Source: Candidatus Saccharibacteria bacterium UBA2952 (GTDB lineage: Bacteria; Patescibacteriota; Saccharimonadia; Saccharimonadales; Saccharimonadaceae). Taken from it: DNA of 64,000 nucleotides. The DNA lies in the NCBI GenBank assembly GCA_002348605.1, contig DEBQ01000006.1, forward strand, positions 124,001 to 188,000. The letters run 5' to 3'. The notes beneath the pieces are model-generated. The model saw nothing but the letters and a program-made list of their open reading frames with translations, was not told the origin of the DNA and ran no database searches. Below are positions 16,372-27,815 of the stretch, in pieces. How positions within the stretch are numbered: the stretch's first letter is position 1; the number at the start of each line of letters is the position of its first letter. The position numbers were made by a program, and so were the translations under genes.

Positions 16372-16375
16372 GTCC

Positions 16376-17386
16376 CTACGCAGGAATGGTCAGCGAGAAA
16401 GTCGAGCCCTTGCCTACTTTGCTAGTAAGAGCAAGGTCGTACCCGTGTCGGTCGGCGATTGATTTTGCGATAGAAAGCCCCAGTCCACTACCTTCGGCGT
16501 GGCGCGACGAACGGGATTCGTCGACGCGGAAGAAACGGTCGAACACATTAGTGTGGTGTTCGGGCGCGATACCTACGCCTTCGTCGGCGACCGAAATAGT
16601 GAAACCATGGCTGGTCGCAACCGACATCGTGACCGTTGAGTGTTCCGGTGAATATTTAATTGCATTGTCGAGCAGTATACGTAAAATCTGCGTAACGGCC
16701 GACTGGTTTGCCATGACACTCGCAGCCGGAATGTCGTGACCAATGGTTATATGTTTGCTTTCGGCCAATGGCGCGAGCGTTTGCACGACGTCCAATACAA
16801 CTTCGGCTACGTTTAGCTTAGCCTTAGACCTTTCGGCGTTCGCCTGGCTAGCCAACCCAAGTAGTGCGTCGGATAGCGTATGCAGCTTAACTGTTTCGGC
16901 TAGATTATGACCGATCAGGTCTTTCGCTTCAGCAAGTGTCAGTTTTTTCTTACGAAGAGCGACTTCGTTGGTAACCTGAAGCGCTGTCAGCGGCGTGCGA
17001 AGTTCATGCGAGGCATCGGACACGAACCGACTTTGTGATTCCATGGCGGTTTCGATAGGCTCAAGGGTCTTTCGGGCCAAGTAGTAACTGAAGAACGCTC
17101 CGCCAATGAGCACGGCGAGGTTCATGACAACGAGTGACACTAGAAGATCAGCCCGGGCCTGGTCGGCTCGATCGTTGAATAATTCCTGTACTCCGCTCCG
17201 AATCGAATCGTTCATGTAGTACATACCGCCTATTTGGGTGCGCGGAGGTAGCGGACGGTCAAACCGCGCCGAACTAATGCTATATATGACAGCCGAAAAA
17301 ACAATCGTCAAACCAAAAATAATTGCCAGGTAGGTTGCAGCTAACCGGCCGGTGTCGCCTTTTAGGTGTTTCATAATGTCGTCCAT
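16376..17386 (-). CDS. Sensor histidine kinase
   Basis: 336 aa. Two membrane segments (about 15-37 and 80-103) bracket a short outside loop of about 40 residues. HisKA has the phospho-His near 128 in SDASHELRTPLTALQ, and the HATPase domain shows LLDNAIKYS, DEGVGIAP, FDRFFRVD and GSGLGLSI. Starts 4 nt after the response-regulator stop, forming a standard two-component pair. The outside loop is too small for a clear ligand domain. Confidence 0.92.
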   Translation of the reverse strand: MDDIMKHLKGDTGRLAATYLAIIFGLTIVFSAVIYSISSARFDRPLPPRTQIGGMYYMNDSIRSGVQELFNDRADQARADLLVSLVVMNLAVLIGGAFFSYYLARKTLEPIETAMESQSRFVSDASHELRTPLTALQVTNEVALRKKKLTLAEAKDLIGHNLAETVKLHTLSDALLGLASQANAERSKAKLNVAEVVLDVVQTLAPLAESKHITIGHDIPAASVMANQSAVTQILRILLDNAIKYSPEHSTVTMSVATSHGFTISVADEGVGIAPEHHTNVFDRFFRVDESRSSRHAEGSGLGLSIAKSIADRHGYDLALTSKVGKGSTFSLTIPA

Positions 17387-17390
17387 GTGC

Positions 17391-18068
17391 CTAACCTTCC
17401 GCGCTTAACTTGTAGCCGAACCCGCGCACCGTGTGAAGGAGCGGTTTTTTAAACGGCTTGTCAATTTTGGCCCGCAGGAAAGTTATAAAGACTTCGACGT
17501 TGTTCGGCAACACGTCAGCATCGAAATCCCAGACATGCGAAATAATGCTGTCTTTGGACAGCACACGGCCAGGGTTACGCATGAAGTATTCCAAAATGGC
17601 GAATTCTTTTGACGTCAGCCGAATGTCTTTGCCGCCTCGTTCGACCTGTTTTTTGGCCGGGTCGAGCATAAGGTCGCCGACGTTCAGCGTTTCGCCTAAA
17701 GATTGGTGCGGCCGGCGAAGCAGCGCCCGAATACGCGCCAGCAATACGTCAAAGCTGAATGGTTTAGCCAGGTAATCATCGGCGCCAGTGTCGAGTCCTT
17801 TTACGATGTCACGCTCTTGGTCTTTGGCCGTCAGCATAAGAATTGGCGTGTGGTTACCGTCACCGCGCAGTTTGTCGGCGACTTCGTAGCCGTTTAGACC
17901 CGGCATCATGACGTCGAGGATGATGAGGTCGTAGTCGCTTGACGCCGAAGCGGCATTGTAACCACTTTCGCCGTCGTGCTCGACATCTACCGCGTAACCC
18001 TCCTCTTCAAGTCCCTCGCGGATACCCTGAGCGATACGGTGTTCATCTTCGACGACAAGTATTTTCAT
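17391..18068 (-). CDS. OmpR/PhoB-family response regulator
   Basis: 225 aa from the ATG at 18068 (GAAGG just upstream); an earlier TTG would add four residues. Receiver domain 1-120 has the phospho-Asp in LIILDVMMPG near 51 and Lys in DYLAKPFS. The C-terminal winged helix (about 130-225) ends VRGFGYKL, typical of the OmpR class. Cognate partner of the kinase at 16376. The DUF5666-like gene lies 50 nt upstream in the same direction and may be a target or sensor partner. Confidence 0.93.
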   Translation of the reverse strand: MKILVVEDEHRIAQGIREGLEEEGYAVDVEHDGESGYNAASASSDYDLIILDVMMPGLNGYEVADKLRGDGNHTPILMLTAKDQERDIVKGLDTGADDYLAKPFSFDVLLARIRALLRRPHQSLGETLNVGDLMLDPAKKQVERGGKDIRLTSKEFAILEYFMRNPGRVLSKDSIISHVWDFDADVLPNNVEVFITFLRAKIDKPFKKPLLHTVRGFGYKLSAEG

Positions 18069-18118
18069 AGCTACCTTCAAGTATAGGTGTTGTAGCTTAA
18101 TTTTACCTTAAATATAAG

Positions 18119-18649
18119 TTATCGATTGGGGTTGATGACGATAGTGTCGGCAGCCGTGTCGTTGATAGCGCTCGTGCCGCGCACCGATACGTTGTCACCT
18201 ACCTTGATGTCACTGACTTTGGCATTGTCACCGTTCTTGTCGTTGACGTCGGTGTTGCCGTCGATCTTGAACGTCACCGATCCGCCTGAACGGTCGTCGG
18301 TCAGCGTAATGCTGGAATCTGACACACTGGTAACCTTGCCAATGGTACCGCCCATCATGTGCCGATGCATTCCGCCGAATCGTTCACCGACTGTGATACC
18401 TTCCCCGTCGCCGCGCATACCGGATTGCATGAACCCGACGCGGGTGCCACGGTCGTCGCGGTCGAACACCTTGCCTGCTACGAAGCCGGCTGCGGTACCA
18501 CCCAGAAGCAATAACGCTCCAGCCGCCACGGCAATACCGATCGTCGCACCGCTAAAACGCGGCGAGTTGGTTTTAGAATCGGTGGTAGTAGTCGTAACCA
18601 CTTCGTCTTTATTTTCAGTTTTGGTAGGTTCTTTATCGCTCGCTGCCAT
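18119..18649 (-). CDS. Membrane-anchored DUF5666-like protein
   Basis: 176 aa. The ATG at 18649 follows AAAGGAG; an upstream in-frame start adds 15 unsupported residues. K/T-rich cytoplasmic head (1-35), one membrane helix at about 38-62, then a G/R-rich linker with histidines and methionines (MHRHMMGG). The C-terminal small beta-barrel resembles DUF5666 (GKVTSVSDSSITLTDD, VGDNVSVRG). First gene upstream of the response regulator and kinase. Could be the output or a periplasmic sensor; the Met/His cluster suggests metal contact, which is inference. Confidence 0.65.
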   Translation of the reverse strand: MAASDKEPTKTENKDEVVTTTTTDSKTNSPRFSGATIGIAVAAGALLLLGGTAAGFVAGKVFDRDDRGTRVGFMQSGMRGDGEGITVGERFGGMHRHMMGGTIGKVTSVSDSSITLTDDRSGGSVTFKIDGNTDVNDKNGDNAKVSDIKVGDNVSVRGTSAINDTAADTIVINPNR

Positions 18650-18717
18650 ATGATTCTCCTTTAAGATAATTCTAAAGAGAGTATCGATCAGCACCCTTAA
18701 AAGGGACTTAAGACTTA

Positions 18718-19572
18718 CTACGACGCATCGGCATAGGCATCGATCCGGTCGATGAGCGCCCTTACCGGCATCATATCGCCATCTTCGATCAGTGCGTCAA
18801 AGCGTTCGGCCGTCGAACGGCGGATCGAGTCGTAATCATGAGTAGAGTCCGGACGCGTATCAACGATGCGCACGCGAATAACGGTTTCGTCACCTGTGGC
18901 CATGTCGGCGTCGTTAATATTGTCACCCACGACAAGTACATTCGGCCGATCCTGCTTAAGCCGCTCAAGTTCCGGATGGCCGGTTTCGGCTTTGTTGAAC
19001 GTATGCACCACGGTTGATTCGTCCCATCCGGTCATACGGCCATCTTCGTCCGTTTCAAATACCGTTGAAATAATAAGGTCGGGGTTGACGTCGTATGTCG
19101 CACACCACATGTCGATGACGTTTTTGACGCCAGCCGAAAGAATGACCGTCGGAACATCGAGTTGCTTAAGGAAATCGAGGGTTTCTTTGCTGCCATGACG
19201 AATCGTTGCCGCGTTCACAAAGTGTTTTTCGACTTCAAGCAGATTCACGCTGTTGTCACGCTGAAGCGTCAACGCGTCATTCCACCATGTTTCGGCGTCT
19301 TCGACTGTCATGAGCCCGTTTAGTTCGAGTGGGTAATAATGGTCAAACATGGCGTGGGCCTTCGCCTGCGCCTCTGGTGGTAAGTGTTCCTCCACGATAC
19401 CCCAGCTTGAAACCGGCCGACCGTTCGCGGCTGGTGTCGTCAACGTGAAGTCGAAGTCGAACACGCCATGCATACGACGTAGCCCTTCCGAACCGAATCG
19501 CCGCAGCTTGGCATCAAAGCTTTCAGGGTCAAAGACTTCTAGGCCTGGAATTTCAAATGATTTTCTTGTCAT
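18718..19572 (-). CDS. UMPH-1/cN-III-like HAD 5'-nucleotidase
   Basis: 284 aa HAD phosphatase. Motif I is FDFDFTLT (nucleophile Asp and acid Asp), motif II is VILSAGV, and motif IV is VVGDNINDADM. The cap inserted after motif I resembles the pyrimidine 5'-nucleotidase (UMPH-1) family, which dephosphorylates UMP/CMP. Starts 4 nt after the stop of a 36-aa pilin-like peptide, so it is likely translationally coupled to it. Substrate assignment is family-based. Confidence 0.75.
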   Translation of the reverse strand: MTRKSFEIPGLEVFDPESFDAKLRRFGSEGLRRMHGVFDFDFTLTTPAANGRPVSSWGIVEEHLPPEAQAKAHAMFDHYYPLELNGLMTVEDAETWWNDALTLQRDNSVNLLEVEKHFVNAATIRHGSKETLDFLKQLDVPTVILSAGVKNVIDMWCATYDVNPDLIISTVFETDEDGRMTGWDESTVVHTFNKAETGHPELERLKQDRPNVLVVGDNINDADMATGDETVIRVRIVDTRPDSTHDYDSIRRSTAERFDALIEDGDMMPVRALIDRIDAYADAS

Positions 19573-19576
19573 GTTT

Positions 19577-19687
19577 TTAGTTACCGCTTCGCATAAAGAA
19601 TAGTATGAGCAGCCCGATAATTATGGCTACTACCACCACAAAAAGTTCGAGTAACGTGAAGCCGTCTTGACTGGATCGTTTTCTCAT
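19577..19687 (-). CDS. 36-aa peptide with type IV prepilin-like N-terminus
   Basis: The peptide begins MRKRSSQDGFTLLELFVV and ends just after its single hydrophobic helix. G-FTLLE matches the class III signal cut by prepilin peptidase PilD (Gly before Phe, Glu at +5). The -10 box (TGG-TATCAT at 19697-19705) lies 9 bp before the ATG, giving an mRNA with an almost absent leader. It has no globular pilin head. Could be a minimal pilin-like membrane peptide or a leader for the downstream nucleotidase gene, which starts 4 nt later. Confidence 0.55.
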   Translation of the reverse strand: MRKRSSQDGFTLLELFVVVVAIIIGLLILFFMRSGN

Positions 19688-19790
19688 TCTGTCGGTATGA
19701 TACCACGCCCCTGTTTTCGCGTCACCGTACCGGTAGCAAGGCATAACCTTTTTTGCTATACTCCCCCTAAGGACAAAAACGGAAAAACAT

Positions 19791-20612
19791 ATGGGAATAT
19801 TACGGCGGTTCGGCCTGATACGTACGGCAGCTTTGGCGGGTGTATTGACCCTGCTTGCGGCACCGGCAGCGCTTGCCATTACTTCTCTTTCCGAAAGTTA
19901 CTCGACCAAAGACACCCTGGCGATCGGCTCACTGGTGAGCGTCCAGGATAACCAGACCGACATCGTTGAAGCAGCTAACAGCGAAAACGTCGACAACCTT
20001 ATTGGCGTGGTAATCGCCAGTGGCAGCTCGCTGCTTACCGTGTCGAACGGCAAAGATAACCAGGTACAGGTTGCGACGAGCGGCACGCTACCGGTTATCG
20101 TCAGCGACATCAACGGTGATATCAAGCGCGGCGACCACGTGACGGCCAGCCCGGTCAAAGGTGTCGGCATGCTCGCGACGTCGAACGTGCGCGTCATTGG
20201 TATTGCCCAGGGCGGCATGACCAACGTCAAACAACAAAAGTACAAGGGTTCGGACGGCAAGGAACGCACCATGAAACTCGGCGAAGTGCCGGTGTTGGTG
20301 AACGTGGCCTACTACTTTAAGGAACCGGACAAGACCATCGTACCGGCTGCCATTCAGAACGTCGCCAACAGCCTGGCCGGCAAGGAAGTCGGTACGGTAC
20401 CGATATTGATTTCGGGCGCGATATTTTTGATCATGCTGATCGTCGTGTCGAGCCTGGTATATTCAATGATCCATTCGAGTATCATTTCGGTCGGCCGTAA
20501 CCCGCTGTCACAAGGCGCGATTTACCGGGACTTGGTGCAGCTTTCGGGATTGGTGCTGGGAATCTTAGGTGTGGGATTGGTGTGTATTTACCTGGTGTTA
20601 ACGAAATTATGA
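19791..20612 (+). CDS. Exported protein with c-like membrane hairpin, F1-like operon gene 1
   Basis: 273 aa. Signal peptide 1-29 (cut after LAIA-like region), then an outside domain (about 30-195) resembling the Peptidase_G2/IMC-like repeat common in CPR surface proteins (IKRGDHVTASPVKGVGMLAT). Two C-terminal helices (about 201-225 and 248-270) are joined by SVGRNPLSQGAIYRDLVQ. The hairpin and its GRNP loop resemble ATP synthase subunit c, with the loop predicted in the cytoplasm, but neither helix has the Glu/Asp that carries protons. It occupies the position of the missing a and c genes. Role as a membrane socket is inference. Confidence 0.6.
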   Translation: MGILRRFGLIRTAALAGVLTLLAAPAALAITSLSESYSTKDTLAIGSLVSVQDNQTDIVEAANSENVDNLIGVVIASGSSLLTVSNGKDNQVQVATSGTLPVIVSDINGDIKRGDHVTASPVKGVGMLATSNVRVIGIAQGGMTNVKQQKYKGSDGKERTMKLGEVPVLVNVAYYFKEPDKTIVPAAIQNVANSLAGKEVGTVPILISGAIFLIMLIVVSSLVYSMIHSSIISVGRNPLSQGAIYRDLVQLSGLVLGILGVGLVCIYLVLTKL

Positions 20613-20628
20613 ACGGAGCGTGGTGGGC

Positions 20629-21312
20629 ATGAGCTTTCTTGACATCTTTCTAGCCGCAAACGCCTTCCTGCTTGGCGTGGTGATTACGCTGGCCATTCAG
20701 TATTGGTTCGCCCACAAGAACAGCCAAAAGCAGCCGGTAAAAGGTAGTTCGGCACCCGTATCGCCGGCTGTCCGGGAACGGATCGTCAAACAGGCCGAAC
20801 AGAACTTCCAGGGCATCGTCAACCGTTCGGCGCTGCAGTTGCAGCACGACCTGGGTGCTACCGGTACGCAACTGAACAAGCTGCTCGAAAAATTCGGCAG
20901 CGACGTACTGGACGATGAAATGCGTCTGTTCCGGGCCAACGTGGCCGACATCCGCGCCAATACACAGGGGGCGCTAGCGGGCGCACAAGACCAGATTGCT
21001 GAACAGCAAACAGCGATACTGAAGAGCCTTGCTACCCGGCAGGCCGAGCTGGATGAACGTATGAGTAAGCGTCAATCCGAACTCGAAGCCGAACTTGACC
21101 AAAGCTTCGCCGCCCAAAAAGACGAGCTGATACGCAAGCTGAACGACAAACTGAACGATGCCGTGCTGGCGTTCCTGCTTGAAACGCTTGGTCACGACGT
21201 CGACCTAGGGGCACAGGCAGATTACCTGGTGGCAACCCTTGAAGCAAACAAAGCCGAGCTGGTCGCTTCGGCCGGCGGTACGCCCACCCCACCGACGGAG
21301 GCGAAACGATGA
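20629..21312 (+). CDS. ATP synthase subunit b-like stalk protein
   Basis: 227 aa from the ATG at 20629 (GGAG about 10 nt before). One N-terminal membrane helix (about 5-24), a basic linker, then a long charged coiled coil (about 45-185) with heptad-like L/A spacing (AELDERMSKRQSELEAELDQSF), and a short C-terminal segment. Architecture matches F-type b subunits, which link the membrane sector to alpha/beta; 227 aa is longer than the usual 155-170. Stop overlaps the delta-like start by 4 bp (ATGA). Confidence 0.65.
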   Translation: MSFLDIFLAANAFLLGVVITLAIQYWFAHKNSQKQPVKGSSAPVSPAVRERIVKQAEQNFQGIVNRSALQLQHDLGATGTQLNKLLEKFGSDVLDDEMRLFRANVADIRANTQGALAGAQDQIAEQQTAILKSLATRQAELDERMSKRQSELEAELDQSFAAQKDELIRKLNDKLNDAVLAFLLETLGHDVDLGAQADYLVATLEANKAELVASAGGTPTPPTEAKR

Positions 21313-21794
21313 AGCTCGTCATACCGGACAGCGTCGCTTCGGCACAAGATTTAGCCGTCGTACTTGCCGACGTGCAGGCCTACGCCAAATGGGCGTCGCG
21401 CGAGCTGATCAAGCAGAAGGTCGCCGGTAAGTCGGCCGGGGCGCAGCCGGTCATCAGCCCTGAAGCTGCCGATATCATCCGCAGCTGGAGCGGCGGCAAA
21501 GACATGACCCAAGCCAGCATTGACGGGTTAGTAAAAGCCCTTGAAGACTATAAAAAATCGGCGCCGTCCGTCACCATTACCCTCGCGGCCGTGCCATCGG
21601 GCGAAGTGAAGGTCAAACTGGTTTCGTGGTGCCGTAAGAACCTGGCCGAAAACGTGCTAGTTAGTTTTCGGCTGAACCGAAACATCTTAGGCGGACTGGT
21701 CGTCGCTTATGGCAGTCATATTCATGACTGGTCGTTCCGTCGCAAACTGCTAGAGGCCGAAAAACCATTCAGCGAGGTGCTAGCAGGTGTTTGA
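21309..21794 (+). CDS. atpH: ATP synthase delta/OSCP-like subunit
   Basis: 161 aa, slightly shorter than usual delta. The C-terminal part shows the family pattern (VLVSFRLNRNILGGLVVAYG then HDWSFRRKL, like LGG-hydrophobic-DGS-RL). The N-terminal six-helix domain is reduced and not clearly canonical. Would connect the b-like stalk to alpha. Overlaps b-like by 4 bp and alpha by 8 bp. Confidence 0.65.
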   Translation: MKLVIPDSVASAQDLAVVLADVQAYAKWASRELIKQKVAGKSAGAQPVISPEAADIIRSWSGGKDMTQASIDGLVKALEDYKKSAPSVTITLAAVPSGEVKVKLVSWCRKNLAENVLVSFRLNRNILGGLVVAYGSHIHDWSFRRKLLEAEKPFSEVLAGV

Positions 21795-23279
21795 TAACTC
21801 ACAGTTCCAAAAGCTAGTCGAAGCCGACAACCTGACCGGCGAAGTTACGGCCGTCAACCGATTTATCGTCGAGGTTAAAGGTCTCGAAGGCGTGCGGGTT
21901 GGTGCGCAAATTCTGTTCGAGAACGGGCAGCGCGGCATGGTTCGAGAAGCTTACGGCGACCGCGTCGTCCTGTATAACATCGATACAGAAGAGCTTCCGA
22001 TTGGTGTGTTGGCAGTCGTTGAAAACGATATTCTAAGCGTTCCGGTGGGTGAAGGCTTAGTGGGACGGGTAGTTAACCCAATGGGCCAACCACTTGACGG
22101 CAAAGGCGCTATAAAGGCTACTAAAAAGTCGGGTATTTTTACCCCTGCCCCAGGAATCATGGACCGTAAAATGCTCGATGAACAGCTGGCCAGCGGCGTG
22201 ACGGCCGTCGACAGCTTTTTCCCTATCGTGCTAGGCCAGCGTATTGCGATTTTAGGTGACTCGAAGTCCGGTAAAAGTACGTTTTTGTCGCAGCTTAGCG
22301 CCAACCAGGAAGGTACCGACCGCATAGTCGTGTACGTCCTCATTGGTAAGCGAAAAGTCGACGTTGAGCGGCTACTGCGCACCCTGAACGAGTCCGGCGC
22401 TATGGAACACACCATCGTCGTACTGGCCGACATATTCGACTCCCTAACCCAAAGCTACTTGGCGCCGTATGCCGCCTGTGCCATGGCCGAAGAACTTTGG
22501 TACAACCAAAACAAAGACGTGATTATTATTTATGACGACCTGTCGTCGCACGCCGAATCGTACCGGCAGCTGTCGCTGCTTCAAGAAGTTGACCCGGGCC
22601 GTGACTCGTATCCGGGCGATATTTTTTACACTCACTCCAGCCTACTGGAACGTGCCGGCAAGTTACTGACGAATGAAAAAACGCTGACGAGCCTGCCTGT
22701 CGTACTAACGCCGAACGATGATATTACGGCGTATTTGTCGACCAATGTCATGTCCATTACCGACGGACAGATTATTTTTGACCTGGGTTACTTCCGAAAA
22801 GGTATTCGCCCGGCGGTCAACGCCGGTTTGTCGGTGTCACGTGTTGGTGGGCAGGCCCAGACCAAGCGACAAAAGCAGTTAAGTACGGCGCTGTTCAAGG
22901 CGCTTGCCAAATACAAGCAGGCTGAAGAATTCAGCCACTTCTCGTCGCAGCTGTCGGCCGAAACGCGGCTTGACCTGCAGCGCGGTAAGCACCTTTACCA
23001 GGCGCTTGGTCAGAAACCGGAAGAACTATTCAGTCTGGTCGAACAACAACTGATGCTCGAGACCATCATGCTGCCGACCGACGACCAGCAGATTGATATT
23101 ACTGGTCTCCGACAAGCCGTAAAAGACGAAGCTAAGCACGTGAAATCTGAAGAAGACTACGACAAGGTTGAAGCCGAGCTGCTGAAGAAATTCGGTGCCA
23201 AAAAGGTCGACGCAGAAGAAAAGTCAGAAAAAACGGAAGCGCCGGCCGAAGAAAAGCAACCGTCGGAGGCTAAAAAGTA

Positions 23280-23280
<1 letters not shown>
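21787..23280 (+). CDS. atpA: F1-like ATPase alpha subunit
   Basis: 497 aa. P-loop GDSKSGKS (usually GDRQTGKT), DDLSSHAESYRQLSLL, PGRDSYPGD and the arginine finger in VSRVGGQAQTK identify alpha. The N-terminal delta-binding arm is about 10 residues shorter than in E. coli, and the C-terminus has an extra K/E/A-rich tail (about 470-497). GTG start overlaps the delta-like gene. Alpha binds nucleotide but is non-catalytic. Divergence, together with the absence of a and c genes, argues that this may not be the housekeeping ATP synthase. Confidence 0.85.
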
Positions 23281-25829
<2,549 letters not shown>

Positions 25830-25832
25830 TGC

Positions 25833-26870
25833 CTACTGCATGACTATGTAGTCGAAAGCGTAGCCGCCTGGGCTCATTGCTCCAGATGCGTAGATATTGA
25901 AGCCGCCGATACTGCGCGTGACGTAGACGTTGACGTATTGGCCAACCGGTGTGACTACGACATGAGGGATATTGCCATACTGATTCTTGAACGAAACCTG
26001 CGCAAGCAGTCCATTCCCTGCTCCCGTGCCAGCATTTACCGCGATCGTTCCCGACGCGTCGTTACCCGAAATAGACACCGTACCGTTGTTTCCGGTCGCG
26101 CCACCGCGCCCGACGTTTGGTGCATTACCGGCGGTAATAATATGGCCGCCGACAGTAAGCGTACTGCCCGATGTCAATGAGTTAGCCTGGAAATTACGGG
26201 CGGACAACACTCCACCGACCGCAACGTTACCGGCGACGTTCAGGTTGTTGTTAATGGTGAGTAGCTGAGACATAGTAACCGGACCTTGGAAGGTGCTGTT
26301 ACCAGCGACCTTGAGGTCTTTTCGTAGGTTCAGCGTGGTAATCGTGCCGTCGCCATTAACATTCAATTTTTCGAGCGCGACTTCGCCAGCTTGCAGCTTT
26401 GTAAACACCGCACTGTTGGCCGTGAAGTCTCCGCGAATTTGCAGTTTGCCGCCGATCGTCAGGTCACTCCCCATGGTCACCTTGCCGTTAAAGGTCGAGT
26501 CCGGCCCAATAGTCAGCTGTGCGCCCAGGTTTCCAACCGGGTTACGGCTGACACCTAAGCTATCGAGCGTGTCGGCACTTAATGTCACCGTGTCCTGTTG
26601 TTCACCAACTCCACCCGCCTGCTGCGCATTGACGAGCCAGGTAATGACCGCACCGTTGATTGAGAGCACGACCGCCACGACCGCAAGTCCGATGAACGTC
26701 GCCTTGTGACTGGGTCGGTACGTCGTGCGGCGAAGCGAGTGCTTTGGTTTACTAGAGTCGGGCACAGGAGCAGAGGCCGACGATGTAGTCGGTTCTTCGC
26801 CCTGCACGCTCAATACTTCCGGCGCTGGCGTGCCCGAAGCATTCGTCGAATCTGGCTTTTCCTCACTCAT
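25833..26870 (-). CDS. Membrane-anchored beta-solenoid surface protein
   Basis: 345 aa. S/P/E-rich cytoplasmic head (1-52), one membrane helix at about 55-80, then repeated short beta turns (TIGPDSTFNGKVTMGSDLTIGG, V.GNSTF.GPVTM) of bactofilin or polymer-forming solenoid character (about 115-245). The C-terminal globular domain (about 260-345) is rich in Tyr/Val (VVVTPVGQYVNVYVT), like distal domains of CPR stalks and phage fibres. Probably a surface stalk. Convergent with the F1-like operon and divergent from the next secreted protein. Confidence 0.65.
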   Translation of the reverse strand: MSEEKPDSTNASGTPAPEVLSVQGEEPTTSSASAPVPDSSKPKHSLRRTTYRPSHKATFIGLAVVAVVLSINGAVITWLVNAQQAGGVGEQQDTVTLSADTLDSLGVSRNPVGNLGAQLTIGPDSTFNGKVTMGSDLTIGGKLQIRGDFTANSAVFTKLQAGEVALEKLNVNGDGTITTLNLRKDLKVAGNSTFQGPVTMSQLLTINNNLNVAGNVAVGGVLSARNFQANSLTSGSTLTVGGHIITAGNAPNVGRGGATGNNGTVSISGNDASGTIAVNAGTGAGNGLLAQVSFKNQYGNIPHVVVTPVGQYVNVYVTRSIGGFNIYASGAMSPGGYAFDYIVMQ

Positions 26871-26963
26871 GTGTGTTTATATGTCCCTTTAGACTAGCTA
26901 AAGTATAGCGCTTACCCTTATCGCTTGCAAATGCACCCCAGGTTCGGGACAATGTTTTATACG

Positions 26964-27704
26964 ATGAGACGGAATATATGGGTACGCCAGCTGCTTGGAC
27001 TGCTGTTAGTGGCTGCCGTTTTTGCTACCCCGGTTGCGGCGACCGACTTTCCCGCCTCGACCAACTACCGGTTCGACGAAACCAGCATTGGAACAACGAA
27101 TAACCTTGAAAGTAGTTCCGCGAACTTCCGTGACCAGTCGGGTGCCGGTGACACAGCTGTTGGCAATAGTAGTTCGACGAACTTTCAGACCCAAGCCGGC
27201 TCGGACACGTCGCATGCCCCTAACCTGACGTTTACGGTCAATACTTCCGGTGCTAACTTTGGTACGTTCAGCCCAACGACCGCCAGTACGGCCACGGCAA
27301 CGTTCTCGGTCATTAATTACACCAGCTACGGGTATGTCGTACAGATAGTAGGCAATCCACCAAGCTACGGCAGCAGTCAGATCGATGCCATGAGCGCTAA
27401 CGCCACGTCACAGCCAGGTACCGAGCAGTTCGGCATTAACCTGGTTGCCAACACCAGCCCGGTATCTTTCGGCGCCAACCTTAATAACGGCACTTCACCG
27501 AACGACTTCGGGTATGGCCAAGTAGCGACGAACTACGCCGTTCCGAACCAGTTTCGCTACGTGCCGGGCGAGACCATAGCACTGGCACCCAAAAGCTCCG
27601 GGCGGACAGATTACACCATCAGTTACATCGTGAACGTTACCAACCTGACACCCGGTGGTACATACAGTAGCGACCAGACGTTAATCGTTACGGGCACGTA
27701 CTAG
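26964..27704 (+). CDS. Secreted surface protein of the YICTPTF-related group
   Basis: 246 aa from the ATG at 26964; an ATG at 26952 is also possible. Signal peptide about 1-27 (cut after VAATD-like site). Mature part is S/T/N-rich beta protein. The C-terminal block YTISYIVNVTNLTPGGTYSS aligns with the ends of the two larger proteins downstream, indicating a shared terminal domain. It may bind the DUF916-like protein encoded nearby. No sortase motif. Confidence 0.6.
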   Translation: MRRNIWVRQLLGLLLVAAVFATPVAATDFPASTNYRFDETSIGTTNNLESSSANFRDQSGAGDTAVGNSSSTNFQTQAGSDTSHAPNLTFTVNTSGANFGTFSPTTASTATATFSVINYTSYGYVVQIVGNPPSYGSSQIDAMSANATSQPGTEQFGINLVANTSPVSFGANLNNGTSPNDFGYGQVATNYAVPNQFRYVPGETIALAPKSSGRTDYTISYIVNVTNLTPGGTYSSDQTLIVTGTY

Positions 27705-27738
27705 TTTTCCACAGGTTTTGGATTTTTGATAAAAAATG

Positions 27739-27767
27739 TTGACGTAAAAAAATGCTCATGCTATTCT
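27739..27767 (+). promoter_or_regulatory. Promoter of the first large secreted paralogue
   Basis: TTGACG (27739-27744), 17 bp, TG-C-TATTCT (-10 at 27762-27767). Leader of about 42 nt is A/C-rich with no Shine-Dalgarno. Confidence 0.7.
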
Positions 27768-27815
27768 TCGGGTAATAACCACCACATAAAACAAAAAGTC
27801 AGAACCACCACCACT

